Assembly (NCBI RefSeq): GCF_000025265.1
Contig: NC_013739.1
Span: forward strand, 2,418,001-2,482,000
Direction: 5' to 3'
DNA: 64,000 nucleotides
Source: Conexibacter woesei DSM 14684
Lineage (GTDB): Bacteria; Actinomycetota; Thermoleophilia; Solirubrobacterales; Solirubrobacteraceae
Shown in pieces: positions 9,032 through 17,309 of the stretch. Every line of letters begins with the position of its first letter. The first letter of the stretch is position 1. A program made the position numbers and the translations under genes. The notes beneath the pieces were generated by a model. That model was not told the DNA's origin and did not search any database. It worked only from the letters and a program-made list of their open reading frames with translations.

Positions 9032-10781
9032 CGAACGCACCGTTGCCGCGGACGACGCGATCGTCCTCGAGATCGTGCGCAACTACCTGATGCGCACGTG
9101 CGAGGAGATGAAGGCCGTCGTCGTCCGCGCGGCCTACAGCACGGTCATCCACGAGGTGCTCGACTACTGCTGCGGCATCTACCTGCCCGACGGCGGCGCG
9201 GCGGCCGAGCAGTCCGGCATCCCGATCTTCCTCGGGAACGTCGGCTCGGTGATCCAGGCGACGAACGCGACGATCGGCCTCGACGGGCTCGAGCCGGGCG
9301 ACGTGATCATCGCCAACGACCCGTACTCCGGCGGCTCGCACATGTGCGACACGACGACGCTGCTGCCGATCTTCGATCGCGGCGAGGCGTTCGGCTTCGT
9401 CGGCTTCCGCGCGCACCTGCTCGACTACGGCGGCAAGGCGCCCGGCGGTCTCTTCAGCGACACGACGGAGGTCTTCCAGGAGGGACTCGTGATACCGCCG
9501 GTGAAGCTCTACCGTGCCGGCGAGCCGAACCCCGACGTCTTCCGCCTGCTGGAGGCGAACACGCGCTTCCCGCGCGAGAACACCGGCGACATGCGCGCGC
9601 TCGTGTCGGCCTCGCGCGTCGGCCACGAGCGTGTGCAGGAGCTGATCGCGCGCTACGGGCCGGCGCGGCTGCGCGCGATGTTCGACGAGCTGATGGACCG
9701 TGGCGAGCGCGCCAGCCGGGCGGCGATCGAGCAGATCCCCGACGGCGTCTATGCGGCCTCGTGCATGCACGACGGCACGGGCTCCGACGACGCGCCGCTC
9801 GACGGTCCCTACAGAATCGCGGTCGAGATCACGGTCGACGGCTCGGACGTGAAGGTAGACCTGACCGGCACGAGCGATCAGCTGACCGGGCCGGCGAACT
9901 GCCCGCTCGGCGCCTCGATCTCCGGCATCCGCGCCGCCTTCAAGTACATCGTCGCGCCCGACTACCCGACCAACGAGGGCTGCTTCCGGCCGTTGCAGCT
10001 GCACGTCCCGGAGGGGACGCTGCTGAACCCGCGCAAGCCGGCGCCGACGAGCATGTACTTCACGCCCGTCAGCAGCGTCATCGAGCTGTTCCAGCGGGCG
10101 CTCGCGCCGGCGATCCCCGACCGCACGATCGCCGGGACCTTCGGCGACATCTGCGTGTCGGTCTTCTTCGGCAGCCATCCGGACACGGGGCAGGCGTTCC
10201 TCTGCTCCGAGCCCGAGGGCGGCGGCTACGGCGCCTCGCCGCAGGGCGACGGCGAGAGCTGCATGGTCGCGCCGCTCAACGGCGACACGAAGAACGTCCC
10301 GATCGAGGTCGCCGAGACGAAGTACGGCGTGCTGTGCGAGCGCTACGAGCTGGTGCCGGACTCGGGCGGGCCGGGCACGTACCGCGGCGGGCTCGGCTCT
10401 GTGCGCGAGTTCGCGGTCCGCGACGACGCGCGCGTCGGCGTCTCGTTCCTGTTCGACCGCCAGACCGAGCCGGCCTGGGGCCTGGAGGGCGGCCGCGACG
10501 GCGCGGCCAACCAGGCATGGATCGATCGCGGCACCGACCGCGAGCGGAAGATCGGCAAGATCACCGACCACTGGCTCGGCGGCGGCGCCACGTTCTCCGG
10601 CATCGCCGGCGGCGGCGGAGGCTGGGGCGACCCGTTCGAGCGCGAGCCGGCGCTCGTCCAGCGCGACGTGCGTGACGGATTCGTGACGCTCGCCGCGGCC
10701 GCGCGCGACTACGGCGTCGCGCTCGATCCCGCGACGCTCGAGATCCTGGCGGATGAGACGGATGCCCTTCGCCGCAGATAG
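9024..10781 (+). CDS. Hydantoinase/oxoprolinase subunit B (HyuB), second copy
   Basis: 585 residues. The family motif NDPYSGGSHMCDTTTL begins at residue 98, and the C-terminal block has GGGGGWGDPFER, which is canonical for HyuB and for acetone carboxylase or oxoprolinase beta subunits. It keeps the standard NDPY motif, unlike the first HyuB in this window. It forms a complex with the HyuA encoded just upstream. The 3' end overlaps the transporter ATPase gene by 29 bp. Whether the reaction is hydantoin, oxoproline or carboxylation chemistry cannot be read from sequence. Confidence 0.9.
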   Translation: MPDERTVAADDAIVLEIVRNYLMRTCEEMKAVVVRAAYSTVIHEVLDYCCGIYLPDGGAAAEQSGIPIFLGNVGSVIQATNATIGLDGLEPGDVIIANDPYSGGSHMCDTTTLLPIFDRGEAFGFVGFRAHLLDYGGKAPGGLFSDTTEVFQEGLVIPPVKLYRAGEPNPDVFRLLEANTRFPRENTGDMRALVSASRVGHERVQELIARYGPARLRAMFDELMDRGERASRAAIEQIPDGVYAASCMHDGTGSDDAPLDGPYRIAVEITVDGSDVKVDLTGTSDQLTGPANCPLGASISGIRAAFKYIVAPDYPTNEGCFRPLQLHVPEGTLLNPRKPAPTSMYFTPVSSVIELFQRALAPAIPDRTIAGTFGDICVSVFFGSHPDTGQAFLCSEPEGGGYGASPQGDGESCMVAPLNGDTKNVPIEVAETKYGVLCERYELVPDSGGPGTYRGGLGSVREFAVRDDARVGVSFLFDRQTEPAWGLEGGRDGAANQAWIDRGTDRERKIGKITDHWLGGGATFSGIAGGGGGWGDPFEREPALVQRDVRDGFVTLAAAARDYGVALDPATLEILADETDALRRR

Positions 10782-12306
10782 CCCGGCGGGCGCTCTGCTG
10801 ACGGCGACGAGGCTGACGAAGCGCTACGGCGCGACGACAGCGCTCGACGGCGTCGGCATCGAGCTGCGCGCGGGCGAGGTGCACGCACTGGTCGGCGAGA
10901 ACGGGGCGGGCAAGTCGACGCTCGGGAAGCTGATCGCCGGACTCGTCCGGCCCGACGGGGGAGAGCTGTCGCTGGACGGGCGGCCGGTCTCCTTCCGCGG
11001 GCCGGGCGAGGCGGTCGCCCATGGGATCGTCGGGATCCAGCAGGAGATCGCGCTCGTCCCGCAGCTGACGGTGATGGAGAACGTGATGCTCGGGCGCGAG
11101 CGGCGCAGCCGGCTGACCGGCCTCGTCGACCGCGTCCGCCTGCGGCGCGAGTTCGACGCGGTCGTGGAGCGGTCGGGCTTCGCCGTTCGCGGCGGCGACC
11201 GCGTCGGCGGGCTGCGGCTCGCCGAGCAGCAGAAGGTCGAGATCATGCGGGCGCTCGCGCGCGACGCGCGCGTGATCGTGATGGACGAGCCGACCTCGTC
11301 GCTGGGGCAGGACGACGCCGAGGCGCTGCAGGGCGTCGTGCGGCAGCTGTGCGCCGGCGGCGTCGCCGTCGTCTACGTCTCGCACTTCCTCAGAGAGGTG
11401 CTGGCGGTCTCCGACCGGATCACGGTGCTGCGCAACGGCAGGCTCGTCCGCAGCGAGCCGGCCGCCGCGCTGACCGCCGAGGAGCTGGTGCGCAGCATGA
11501 CCGGGGGCGAGCAGCCGGTGCATGAGCGCCGCTCGCGCCACGCGGCTGCGGCAGGGCCGCCGCGCCTGCGGCTCGACGGGCTGACGCGCGCCCCGGACTT
11601 CGAGGACGTCTCGCTCGAGGTCGCCGCGGGCGAGGTCGTCGTGCTCGCAGGGCTCGTCGGCGCGGGCCGCACGGAGGTCGCGCGGGCGGTCTTCGGCGCC
11701 GAGCGGGCCGACTGCGGGACGATCGAGCTGGACGGTCGGGCGGTGTCGATCCGCAGTCCGCGCGACGCGATGCGGCTCGGCATCGCGCTCGTGCCCGAGA
11801 GCCGCAAGACCGAAGGGCTGGTGCTCGACCAGTCGGGGCTGTGGAACGCCGCGCTGCCCGTCCTCGCGGAGTGCACGACGGCCGGACTGGTCCGTCGCCG
11901 CGCGGCGACGGCGAAGGCCGCGAGCAGCCTCGCGGCGGCCGGCGTGCGCGCCGAGCGCGTCCGCAGCCCCGTCCGGCACTTGTCGGGCGGCAACCAGCAG
12001 AAGGTGCTGTTCGCGAAGTGGCTCGCGACCGCGCCGCGCGTGCTGATCGCGGACGAGCCGACGCGCGGCGTCGACATCGCGACCAAGCGCGCGATCCAGC
12101 AGCTGATCGTGGAGCTGGCCGAGTCGGGGCTCGCCGTGCTGCTGATCTCCTCCGAGCTGGAGGAGGTGCTCCCGATCGCGAGCCGCGTCGTCGTCATGCG
12201 ACGAGGACGCGTCGTCGGCGAGATCGCCGGCAGCGAGGCAACCCACGACGTCGTCACGCGCCACGCCCTCGGCGAGGCCCCCGACACGAAGGAACGACGC
12301 GCATGA
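10753..12306 (+). CDS. CUT2-type ABC importer ATPase with two nucleotide-binding domains
   Basis: 517-residue tandem ATPase of the RbsA/XylG type. Domain 1 has Walker A GENGAGKST at 48-56, a degenerate signature (LRLAEQQKVE) and Walker B VIVMDEPTSSL. Domain 2 has the loosened Walker A GLVGAGRTE usual in this subfamily, signature LSGGNQQKV and ADEPTRGVD. It powers uptake through the permease encoded next (4-bp overlap) with the lipoprotein encoded at 5904. ATG 10753 is used; ATG 10762 is an alternative start. Confidence 0.92.
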   Translation: MRRMPFAADSPAGALLTATRLTKRYGATTALDGVGIELRAGEVHALVGENGAGKSTLGKLIAGLVRPDGGELSLDGRPVSFRGPGEAVAHGIVGIQQEIALVPQLTVMENVMLGRERRSRLTGLVDRVRLRREFDAVVERSGFAVRGGDRVGGLRLAEQQKVEIMRALARDARVIVMDEPTSSLGQDDAEALQGVVRQLCAGGVAVVYVSHFLREVLAVSDRITVLRNGRLVRSEPAAALTAEELVRSMTGGEQPVHERRSRHAAAAGPPRLRLDGLTRAPDFEDVSLEVAAGEVVVLAGLVGAGRTEVARAVFGAERADCGTIELDGRAVSIRSPRDAMRLGIALVPESRKTEGLVLDQSGLWNAALPVLAECTTAGLVRRRAATAKAASSLAAAGVRAERVRSPVRHLSGGNQQKVLFAKWLATAPRVLIADEPTRGVDIATKRAIQQLIVELAESGLAVLLISSELEEVLPIASRVVVMRRGRVVGEIAGSEATHDVVTRHALGEAPDTKERRA

Positions 12307-13286
12307 GCACCATGGCAACGGACAACGCCGCGCCGGTGGAGCAGCCGAGCGGCCGGTCGCTGAGCGCGAAGGCGCGCGACTACGGCATCGTCGTCTGCTT
12401 CCTCCTCCTCTTCCTGACGCTGACGCTCACCTCCGACGCGTTCTTCTCGCAGGCGAACTTCCTCAACATCCTCGACCAGAGCGCGCCGATCGGGATCATC
12501 GCGTGCGGCGCGACGCTCGTCCTGATCGCCGGCGGGTTCGACCTGTCGGTCGGCGCGATCTTCGCGCTCGCCGGCGTCACCGCCGCGAGCTTGACGAACT
12601 CGGTCGGCGTCGAGGCCGGCATCGCCGGCGGCGTGCTCGCCGGCACGGCGGCGGGGATCGTCAACGGCGTGCTGGTCAACTACGCCGGCGTCAACCCGTT
12701 CGTGGCGACGCTCGGCTCCGCGCTGATCTTCCGCGGGCTCGCCGTCGTGATCACGACCGGCATGCTGATCACGGTCACCGACCGGGCGTTCTCGAACCTC
12801 GGTCAGGGTGACGTGCTCGGCCTGCGCTACTCGGTCCTGATCCTGATCGCGTTCATCGCGATCTCGTGGGTGATCCTCGCGCGCACCAAGCTCGGCCGCC
12901 ACATCTACGCGGTCGGTGGGAACGCCGAGGCCGCGCGCCTGTCGGGTATCAGCGTCGAGCGCGTGCGCGCCTTCACCTACGCGTTCAGCGGCATGGCGGG
13001 CGGCGTCGCCGGCGTGATCGCGGCCTCGCGCGTCGCGACCGGTCAGTCGGACGTCGGCATCGGGCTCGAGTTCACCGCGATCTCGGCCGTCGTGATCGGC
13101 GGCACGAGCATCTACGGCGGCGAGGGGGCGATCTGGCGGACCGTGCTCGGCGTGCTGCTGCTTGCGCTGATCCAGAACGGCTTCAACCTGCTCGACGTCC
13201 AGCCCTACTACCAGCAGATGTTCCTGGGTTCGATCATCATCCTCGCCGTCGCGATCGACGCGTGGGGCAAGAAACGAGGGAAGTAA
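12303..13286 (+). CDS. CUT2-type ABC importer permease
   Basis: 327-residue inner-membrane permease of the RbsC family (BPD_transp_2). The N-terminus is cytoplasmic and hydrophilic; about eight or more hydrophobic segments follow. Family landmarks include LIAGGFDLSVGAIFAL, NPFVATLGSALIFRG, GRHIYAVGGNAEAARLSGI and VVIGGTSIYGGEG. It is the only permease in this operon, so it should form a homodimer as in other CUT2 systems. Confidence 0.93.
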   Translation: MSTMATDNAAPVEQPSGRSLSAKARDYGIVVCFLLLFLTLTLTSDAFFSQANFLNILDQSAPIGIIACGATLVLIAGGFDLSVGAIFALAGVTAASLTNSVGVEAGIAGGVLAGTAAGIVNGVLVNYAGVNPFVATLGSALIFRGLAVVITTGMLITVTDRAFSNLGQGDVLGLRYSVLILIAFIAISWVILARTKLGRHIYAVGGNAEAARLSGISVERVRAFTYAFSGMAGGVAGVIAASRVATGQSDVGIGLEFTAISAVVIGGTSIYGGEGAIWRTVLGVLLLALIQNGFNLLDVQPYYQQMFLGSIIILAVAIDAWGKKRGK

Positions 13287-14573
13287 GTGCCTTTCCAAGA
13301 CGGAGCCTCGCTCGTCGGCTACCACGACCTGGACGGTCGTCCCGCCGGGAAGCTCGCGATGCAGGAGGCCGGCGGCCGCTGGTACCTCTACGTCGCCCAC
13401 TACTGGGGCGACGGGACGGGGTGGTGCATCGTCGACGTGACCGACCCGAGAGCGCCCCGCTACGTCCGCTGGCTGCCCGGCCCGGTCAACACCGAGACGT
13501 TCCAGCTGCAGGTCGCCGACGGCCGGATGATCACCGGGATGGAGCCGATCCTGCCGATGTTCGGCGGCGACCCGAACGGCCCGACGCCGCAGAAGGGCAT
13601 GATCATCTGGGACGTCAGCGATCCCGAGAACCCGGCCGAGATCGGCCGCTGGGACAGCGGCGCCGGCGGCACGCACCGCAACTTCTACGCCGGCGGCCGC
13701 TACGTGCACGTCGCGACGGCGCTGCACGGCGTCGACGGCTCCGCCTACGGGGTCGTCGACATCGACGACCCCGAGCACCCCCAGCTCGTCGGCCAGTGGT
13801 GGTGGCCGGGCCAGGGGCCGGGCGAGCGCTTCTCCGACGCCGATCTCGCGAAGGGCCACACCGGCCGGCCGCTGAAGGACGTCCCCGCGATCTGGCTGCA
13901 CGGCGGGCCGTACGTCGCCGACGGCCGCGCCTACTGCCCGTGGGCGCGCTCGGGGATGGTGATCCTCGACGTCGAGGACGTGACCGCGCCCGAGCTGGTC
14001 AGCTCGCTGTCGTTCTATCCGCCGCTCGGCAGCTCGATCGCCGCGCACACGGTCGTCCCGATCCCGGAGCGAAGACTCGCGATCGTCAACAGCGAGGCGC
14101 TGCACGAGCACGCGCAGGAGCCGCTCGCGTTCGCCGGAATCGTCGACCTCAGCGACGAGCGCGACCCGATCCTGATCTCGCTGTTCCCGCGCCCGCGCCC
14201 GCCGGAGGGCTACCCGGTGCGCGACTTCGCCGAGCGCGGCGGCCGCTTCGGCCCGCACAACCAGCACCAGCCGCAGGGGCAGCCGTGCCTGCGCCGGTCG
14301 GACGACCTCGTCTTCGTCGCGTACTTCTGCGCCGGGCTCCAGGTCTTCGACATCAGCAACCCGCGCGACCCCGTGATCGTCGCCTCCTACATCCCCGACG
14401 ACCCGGCCGAGCGGTTCGGGCCGCACCCGAAGGGCGAGCTCGTGACGCAGATGGAGGACGTGCTCGTCGACAGCCGCGGCTACGTCTACATGTCCGAGAA
14501 GAACAGCGGTCTGTACATCCTCGAGCTGGACGCCGACGTGGCCGATCGGCACGCAGGGGCGAGAGTAGGCTGA
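13287..14573 (+). CDS. LVIVD-type beta-propeller protein with four spaced histidines, possible metalloenzyme
   Basis: 428 residues starting with GTG directly after the permease stop (TAAGTG), with GAGGGAAG upstream as ribosome site. Repeated blade units such as WCIVDVTDPRAPRYV, MIIWDVSDPENPAEI, YGVVDIDDPEHPQLV, MVILDVEDVTAPELV and LQVFDISNPRDPVIV show a beta-propeller of the LVIVD-repeat type. There is no signal peptide, so it should be cytoplasmic. Histidines occur near blade starts: H130 (THRNFY), H205 (LHGGPY), H254 (AHTVVP) and H324 (GPHNQHQ). A four-His ring in a propeller recalls the metal sites of carotenoid oxygenases or SBP56-type methanethiol oxidases. It may be a catabolic enzyme of this operon; that part is inference. 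Confidence 0.6.
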   Translation: MPFQDGASLVGYHDLDGRPAGKLAMQEAGGRWYLYVAHYWGDGTGWCIVDVTDPRAPRYVRWLPGPVNTETFQLQVADGRMITGMEPILPMFGGDPNGPTPQKGMIIWDVSDPENPAEIGRWDSGAGGTHRNFYAGGRYVHVATALHGVDGSAYGVVDIDDPEHPQLVGQWWWPGQGPGERFSDADLAKGHTGRPLKDVPAIWLHGGPYVADGRAYCPWARSGMVILDVEDVTAPELVSSLSFYPPLGSSIAAHTVVPIPERRLAIVNSEALHEHAQEPLAFAGIVDLSDERDPILISLFPRPRPPEGYPVRDFAERGGRFGPHNQHQPQGQPCLRRSDDLVFVAYFCAGLQVFDISNPRDPVIVASYIPDDPAERFGPHPKGELVTQMEDVLVDSRGYVYMSEKNSGLYILELDADVADRHAGARVG

Positions 14574-14577
14574 GGCG

Positions 14578-15786
14578 ATGGATCCGGCGGCCGACGGCGC
14601 TGAGGGACGCGACGGCGCCGTCCCGCCGGACGACGCGCGCATGCGCGCGCTGATCACCGTCTCGCGCACGATCACGGAGATGCGCTCGCTCGGCTCGGCG
14701 CTCAACCGCATCTGCGAGGAGGCGGCGGGCGTCGCGGCGGCGCAGTCGGCGAGCGTCCTGCTGACGACGTCCAAGAGTCCCGACGACACCGGCTTCTACT
14801 TCCGCACGGGTGGCCGCTTCGGGCTCAGCCGCGCGTACCGCACCGTGATCGACCGGCCGACCGGCGAGGCGTTCACGCACAAGGGCGCCTCGACGCATGC
14901 GCTGGAGACGGGGCGGCCGATCCTCGTCGAGGACACCGAGACCGACCGCATCTACCGTCCGTGGCGGGAGCTGGCGCGCAGCGAGGACTACCGCTCGGCG
15001 GCGGTGCTCCCGCTGCGGCGCGGCGAGACGCCCGTCGGCACGCTGGAGCTGTACCGCCGGCAGCCCGGGACGTGGGCGCCCGAGACGCTCCAGTTCCTCG
15101 TCCTGTTCGCCGAGCAGGCGCTCGTCGCGATCCAGACGGCGAAGCTGATCGTGCGCCAGCAGCGCCAGCTGAAGGCGCTCGAACGGCTCGTCGGCGGGCT
15201 GCGCGCCCAGAGCCACGAGCACGCGAACACGCTCCACACGATCGCCGGGCTGCTGGCGCTCGATGAGTACGACGCGCTCGCCGAGTACGTCACGCGACTG
15301 GGCGCCGACAGCAAGAGCAACACGGCGCTGGCGGGCCGGATCCGCGTGCCGGCGCTGGCGGGGCTTATCCTCACGCGCTGCCACGTGCAGGGGCAGCAGG
15401 CCGACGTCGTGCTCTCGCCCGACAGCGGGCTTGCGGCACTGCCCGCGCGCCTGGACGAGACGGACGCGGTGACGATCGTCGGCAACCTCGTGCAGAACGC
15501 GGCCGAGGCGGTCGCGGACAAGCCCCCCGGCGAGCGCACCGTCGAGCTGACGGTGCGGGAGGAGCCTGACCCGCACCGCCTCGTGATCAGCGTCCGCGAC
15601 TGGGGCAGCGGCATCAGGCCGGCCGACCTCGACCGCGTCGTCCAGCGCGGCTGGAGCTCCAAGCGCGGCCACCACGGGATCGGCCTCGCGCTCGTCGCCG
15701 AGGCGGTCGCGGAGGCCGGTGGGACGCTCGTCTTCGAGCCGCGCGTGCCGGGCCTGACGGTGCGGGTGGAGATCCCGTATGCGTAG
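14578..15786 (+). CDS. GAF-domain sensor histidine kinase of the CitA/DcuS (SpoOB-type) group
   Basis: 402 residues. A GAF domain spans about 20-190, with no membrane segment. The phosphoacceptor box QSHEHANTLHTIAGLL has the likely phosphohistidine H213 and matches the SpoOB-like dimerisation box of citrate/C4-dicarboxylate sensor kinases. The HATPase_c domain shows the N box (GNLVQNAAEAV), G1 (DWGSGI) and G2 (GIGLALV). It is therefore a soluble sensor, possibly reading an intracellular metabolite, paired with the regulator that overlaps it by 8 bp. Location at the end of the hydantoinase/importer block suggests it controls that block. Confidence 0.88.
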   Translation: MDPAADGAEGRDGAVPPDDARMRALITVSRTITEMRSLGSALNRICEEAAGVAAAQSASVLLTTSKSPDDTGFYFRTGGRFGLSRAYRTVIDRPTGEAFTHKGASTHALETGRPILVEDTETDRIYRPWRELARSEDYRSAAVLPLRRGETPVGTLELYRRQPGTWAPETLQFLVLFAEQALVAIQTAKLIVRQQRQLKALERLVGGLRAQSHEHANTLHTIAGLLALDEYDALAEYVTRLGADSKSNTALAGRIRVPALAGLILTRCHVQGQQADVVLSPDSGLAALPARLDETDAVTIVGNLVQNAAEAVADKPPGERTVELTVREEPDPHRLVISVRDWGSGIRPADLDRVVQRGWSSKRGHHGIGLALVAEAVAEAGGTLVFEPRVPGLTVRVEIPYA

Positions 15787-16471
15787 ATGGCGCGTGCTGA
15801 TCGCCGAGGACGACCCCGACGTCGCGCGGCTGCACCGGCTGCTGATCGAGCGCCACCCGGCGTTCAAGGCGATCGGCGTCGCGGAGGCCGGCGAGCAGGT
15901 CCTGCGCGACGTCGCGACGCAGCGGCCCGACCTCGTCCTGCTCGACCTGGAGCTGCGCGGGATGGACGGGCTCGAGGTGCTGTCGTGGATGCGCCGTCTC
16001 GCCTACGACGTCGAGGTGATCGCGGTCACGGCGGCCGACGACCGCGAGATCGTGCGGCGGATGATGCGGCTCGGGATAGTCGACTACCTCGTCAAGCCGT
16101 TCACGCCGGAGCGCATGCGGGTCGCGCTCGCGCGCTTCTCCGAGCGCGTCGCCGGCCTGCCGGGGTCGACCGTCACGCAGGCTGCGGTCGACGCCGCGCT
16201 GGGCGCGGCGGATGCGCGGCGGCTGCTGCCGCGCGGACTGCAGGCGGACACGCTCGACCGTCTGCGCCAGGAGCTGGCGCACGCCGGCGAATGGCTCTCG
16301 ACGCAGGAGCTGGGTGGCCGCGTCGACGTCGCCGCGGTCACCGTCCGCCGCTACCTCGAGTACCTGGTGGTCAACCAGGAGGCGGTCACGCGGCTCGACG
16401 GCTACGGCTCGCCGGGCCGGCCGCGCAAGCTGTATCGGAGCGTCTCGCTGCGCGCGGACGACGGCGCGTGA
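15779..16471 (+). CDS. Response regulator of the CitB/DcuR family
   Basis: 230 residues. The receiver domain (1-120) has the acidic pair in AEDDPD, phosphoacceptor D56 in LLDLEL, and lysine in YLVKPFTP near 106. The C-terminal part (STQELGGRVDVAAVTVRRYLEYL) is a winged-helix-like DNA-binding segment typical of CitB/DcuR regulators. ATG 15779 overlaps the kinase gene, so kinase and regulator are co-translated. Its target promoter is not identified; the only leader in the upstream block with a gap is 5794-5903. Confidence 0.9.
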   Translation: MRRWRVLIAEDDPDVARLHRLLIERHPAFKAIGVAEAGEQVLRDVATQRPDLVLLDLELRGMDGLEVLSWMRRLAYDVEVIAVTAADDREIVRRMMRLGIVDYLVKPFTPERMRVALARFSERVAGLPGSTVTQAAVDAALGAADARRLLPRGLQADTLDRLRQELAHAGEWLSTQELGGRVDVAAVTVRRYLEYLVVNQEAVTRLDGYGSPGRPRKLYRSVSLRADDGA

Positions 16472-16500
16472 TGTTCGGCACGGAGCACCTTATGTTCAAT

Positions 16501-16510
16501 AAGGTCTACC
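16501..16510. promoter_or_regulatory. Candidate GntR/FadR-type operator upstream of the GntR gene
   Basis: AAGGTCTACC immediately precedes the GntR start codon at 16512. GGT-N2-ACC is the half-site arrangement seen for many FadR-subfamily GntR proteins. A close copy, AAGGTCGACT, lies at 17279-17288 in front of the binding-protein gene. The two sites at the regulator and its neighbour operon fit autoregulation and control of uptake; binding is inferred. Confidence 0.45.
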
Positions 16511-16511
16511 A

Positions 16512-17255
16512 ATGGTCCAATCATCCACACCCGAGGATCGCAGCGTCGCGGCCTTCCCGCCGCTGCGACTGCGGACGGCGGCCGACGAGGTGCTGGCGGT
16601 CGTCGTCGACGCGATCCGCGGCGGTCTCTACGCGCCCGGCGACATGCTGCCGCGCGAGCGCGACCTCGCCGAGCGGCTCGGCGTCAGCCGCACCGTGGTC
16701 CGCGAGGCGTACGCGGTGCTGCGCCGCGCCGCGATCGTCGACGTGCGGCGCGGGCAGAGCGGCGGGACGCAGCTCGTGTCGCTGACGAACATCCCGAGCG
16801 TCCTCGCGAGCGTCGTGGGGGAGACGCGCTACGAGCTGCGCTCGGTGCTGGAGGTGCGGCGCGCGGTCGAGCCGGCGGCGGCGCTGATCGTCGCCCGGCG
16901 CGCCGACGAGGCGTTCTTCGCACGGCTCGACGGGCTCGTCGACCAGCTCGGCGGCGCGCTCGACGACGGCGAGGTCTTCTACGCGCTCGACGTCCAGTTC
17001 CACCTGTTGATCGCCGCCGCGACCGGCAACGAGATGCTGGCCGGCGTCGTGCGCGACGTCTACCGGCGGCTGGCCGTCCTGCGCGAGCAGTTCCCGTACG
17101 CCCACGTCGACCTCGACGTGGCGGCGCGCAACCAGGGCGCGCTGCTCGACGCCCTGCGCAGCCGCGACGAAGCCCGCGTGACGGCCGAGCTCGACCGTCA
17201 TCTGGCGGCGTACGAGGAGCGGATGCTGGGCGCGCCGCTGTCACCGCCGGCTTGA
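16512..17255 (+). CDS. GntR-family transcriptional regulator, FadR/FCD type
   Basis: 247 residues. The N-terminal winged helix-turn-helix covers about 15-90 (PRERDLAERLGVSRTVVREAYAVL is the recognition region). The C-terminal all-helical FCD ligand domain covers about 100-235, with acidic and His residues (D..H in YALDVQFHLLIAAATGN; HLAAYEERM at the end) of the kind that bind metal and carboxylic acids. It sits at the head of the peptide importer genes on the same strand. Probably a ligand-released repressor of itself and of 17310-24525. Confidence 0.88.
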   Translation: MVQSSTPEDRSVAAFPPLRLRTAADEVLAVVVDAIRGGLYAPGDMLPRERDLAERLGVSRTVVREAYAVLRRAAIVDVRRGQSGGTQLVSLTNIPSVLASVVGETRYELRSVLEVRRAVEPAAALIVARRADEAFFARLDGLVDQLGGALDDGEVFYALDVQFHLLIAAATGNEMLAGVVRDVYRRLAVLREQFPYAHVDLDVAARNQGALLDALRSRDEARVTAELDRHLAAYEERMLGAPLSPPA

Positions 17256-17263
17256 CTGAGTTC

Positions 17264-17305
17264 ACCTCCATAGGTATAAAGGTCGACTCAAAGTCCAATG
17301 GAGGT
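17264..17305. promoter_or_regulatory. Inverted repeat and candidate operator before the peptide-importer genes
   Basis: ACCTCCATAGG (17264-17274) is repeated inverted as CCAATGGAGGT (17295-17305), 10 of 11 positions pairing, with a 20-nt spacer. The right arm contains the GGAGG ribosome site of the next gene, so base pairing would hide it. The spacer holds AAGGTCGACT (17279-17288), similar to the site in front of the GntR gene. It may work as a DNA operator, as an RNA hairpin that masks the ribosome site, or both. Confidence 0.45.
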
Positions 17306-17309
17306 TGGG

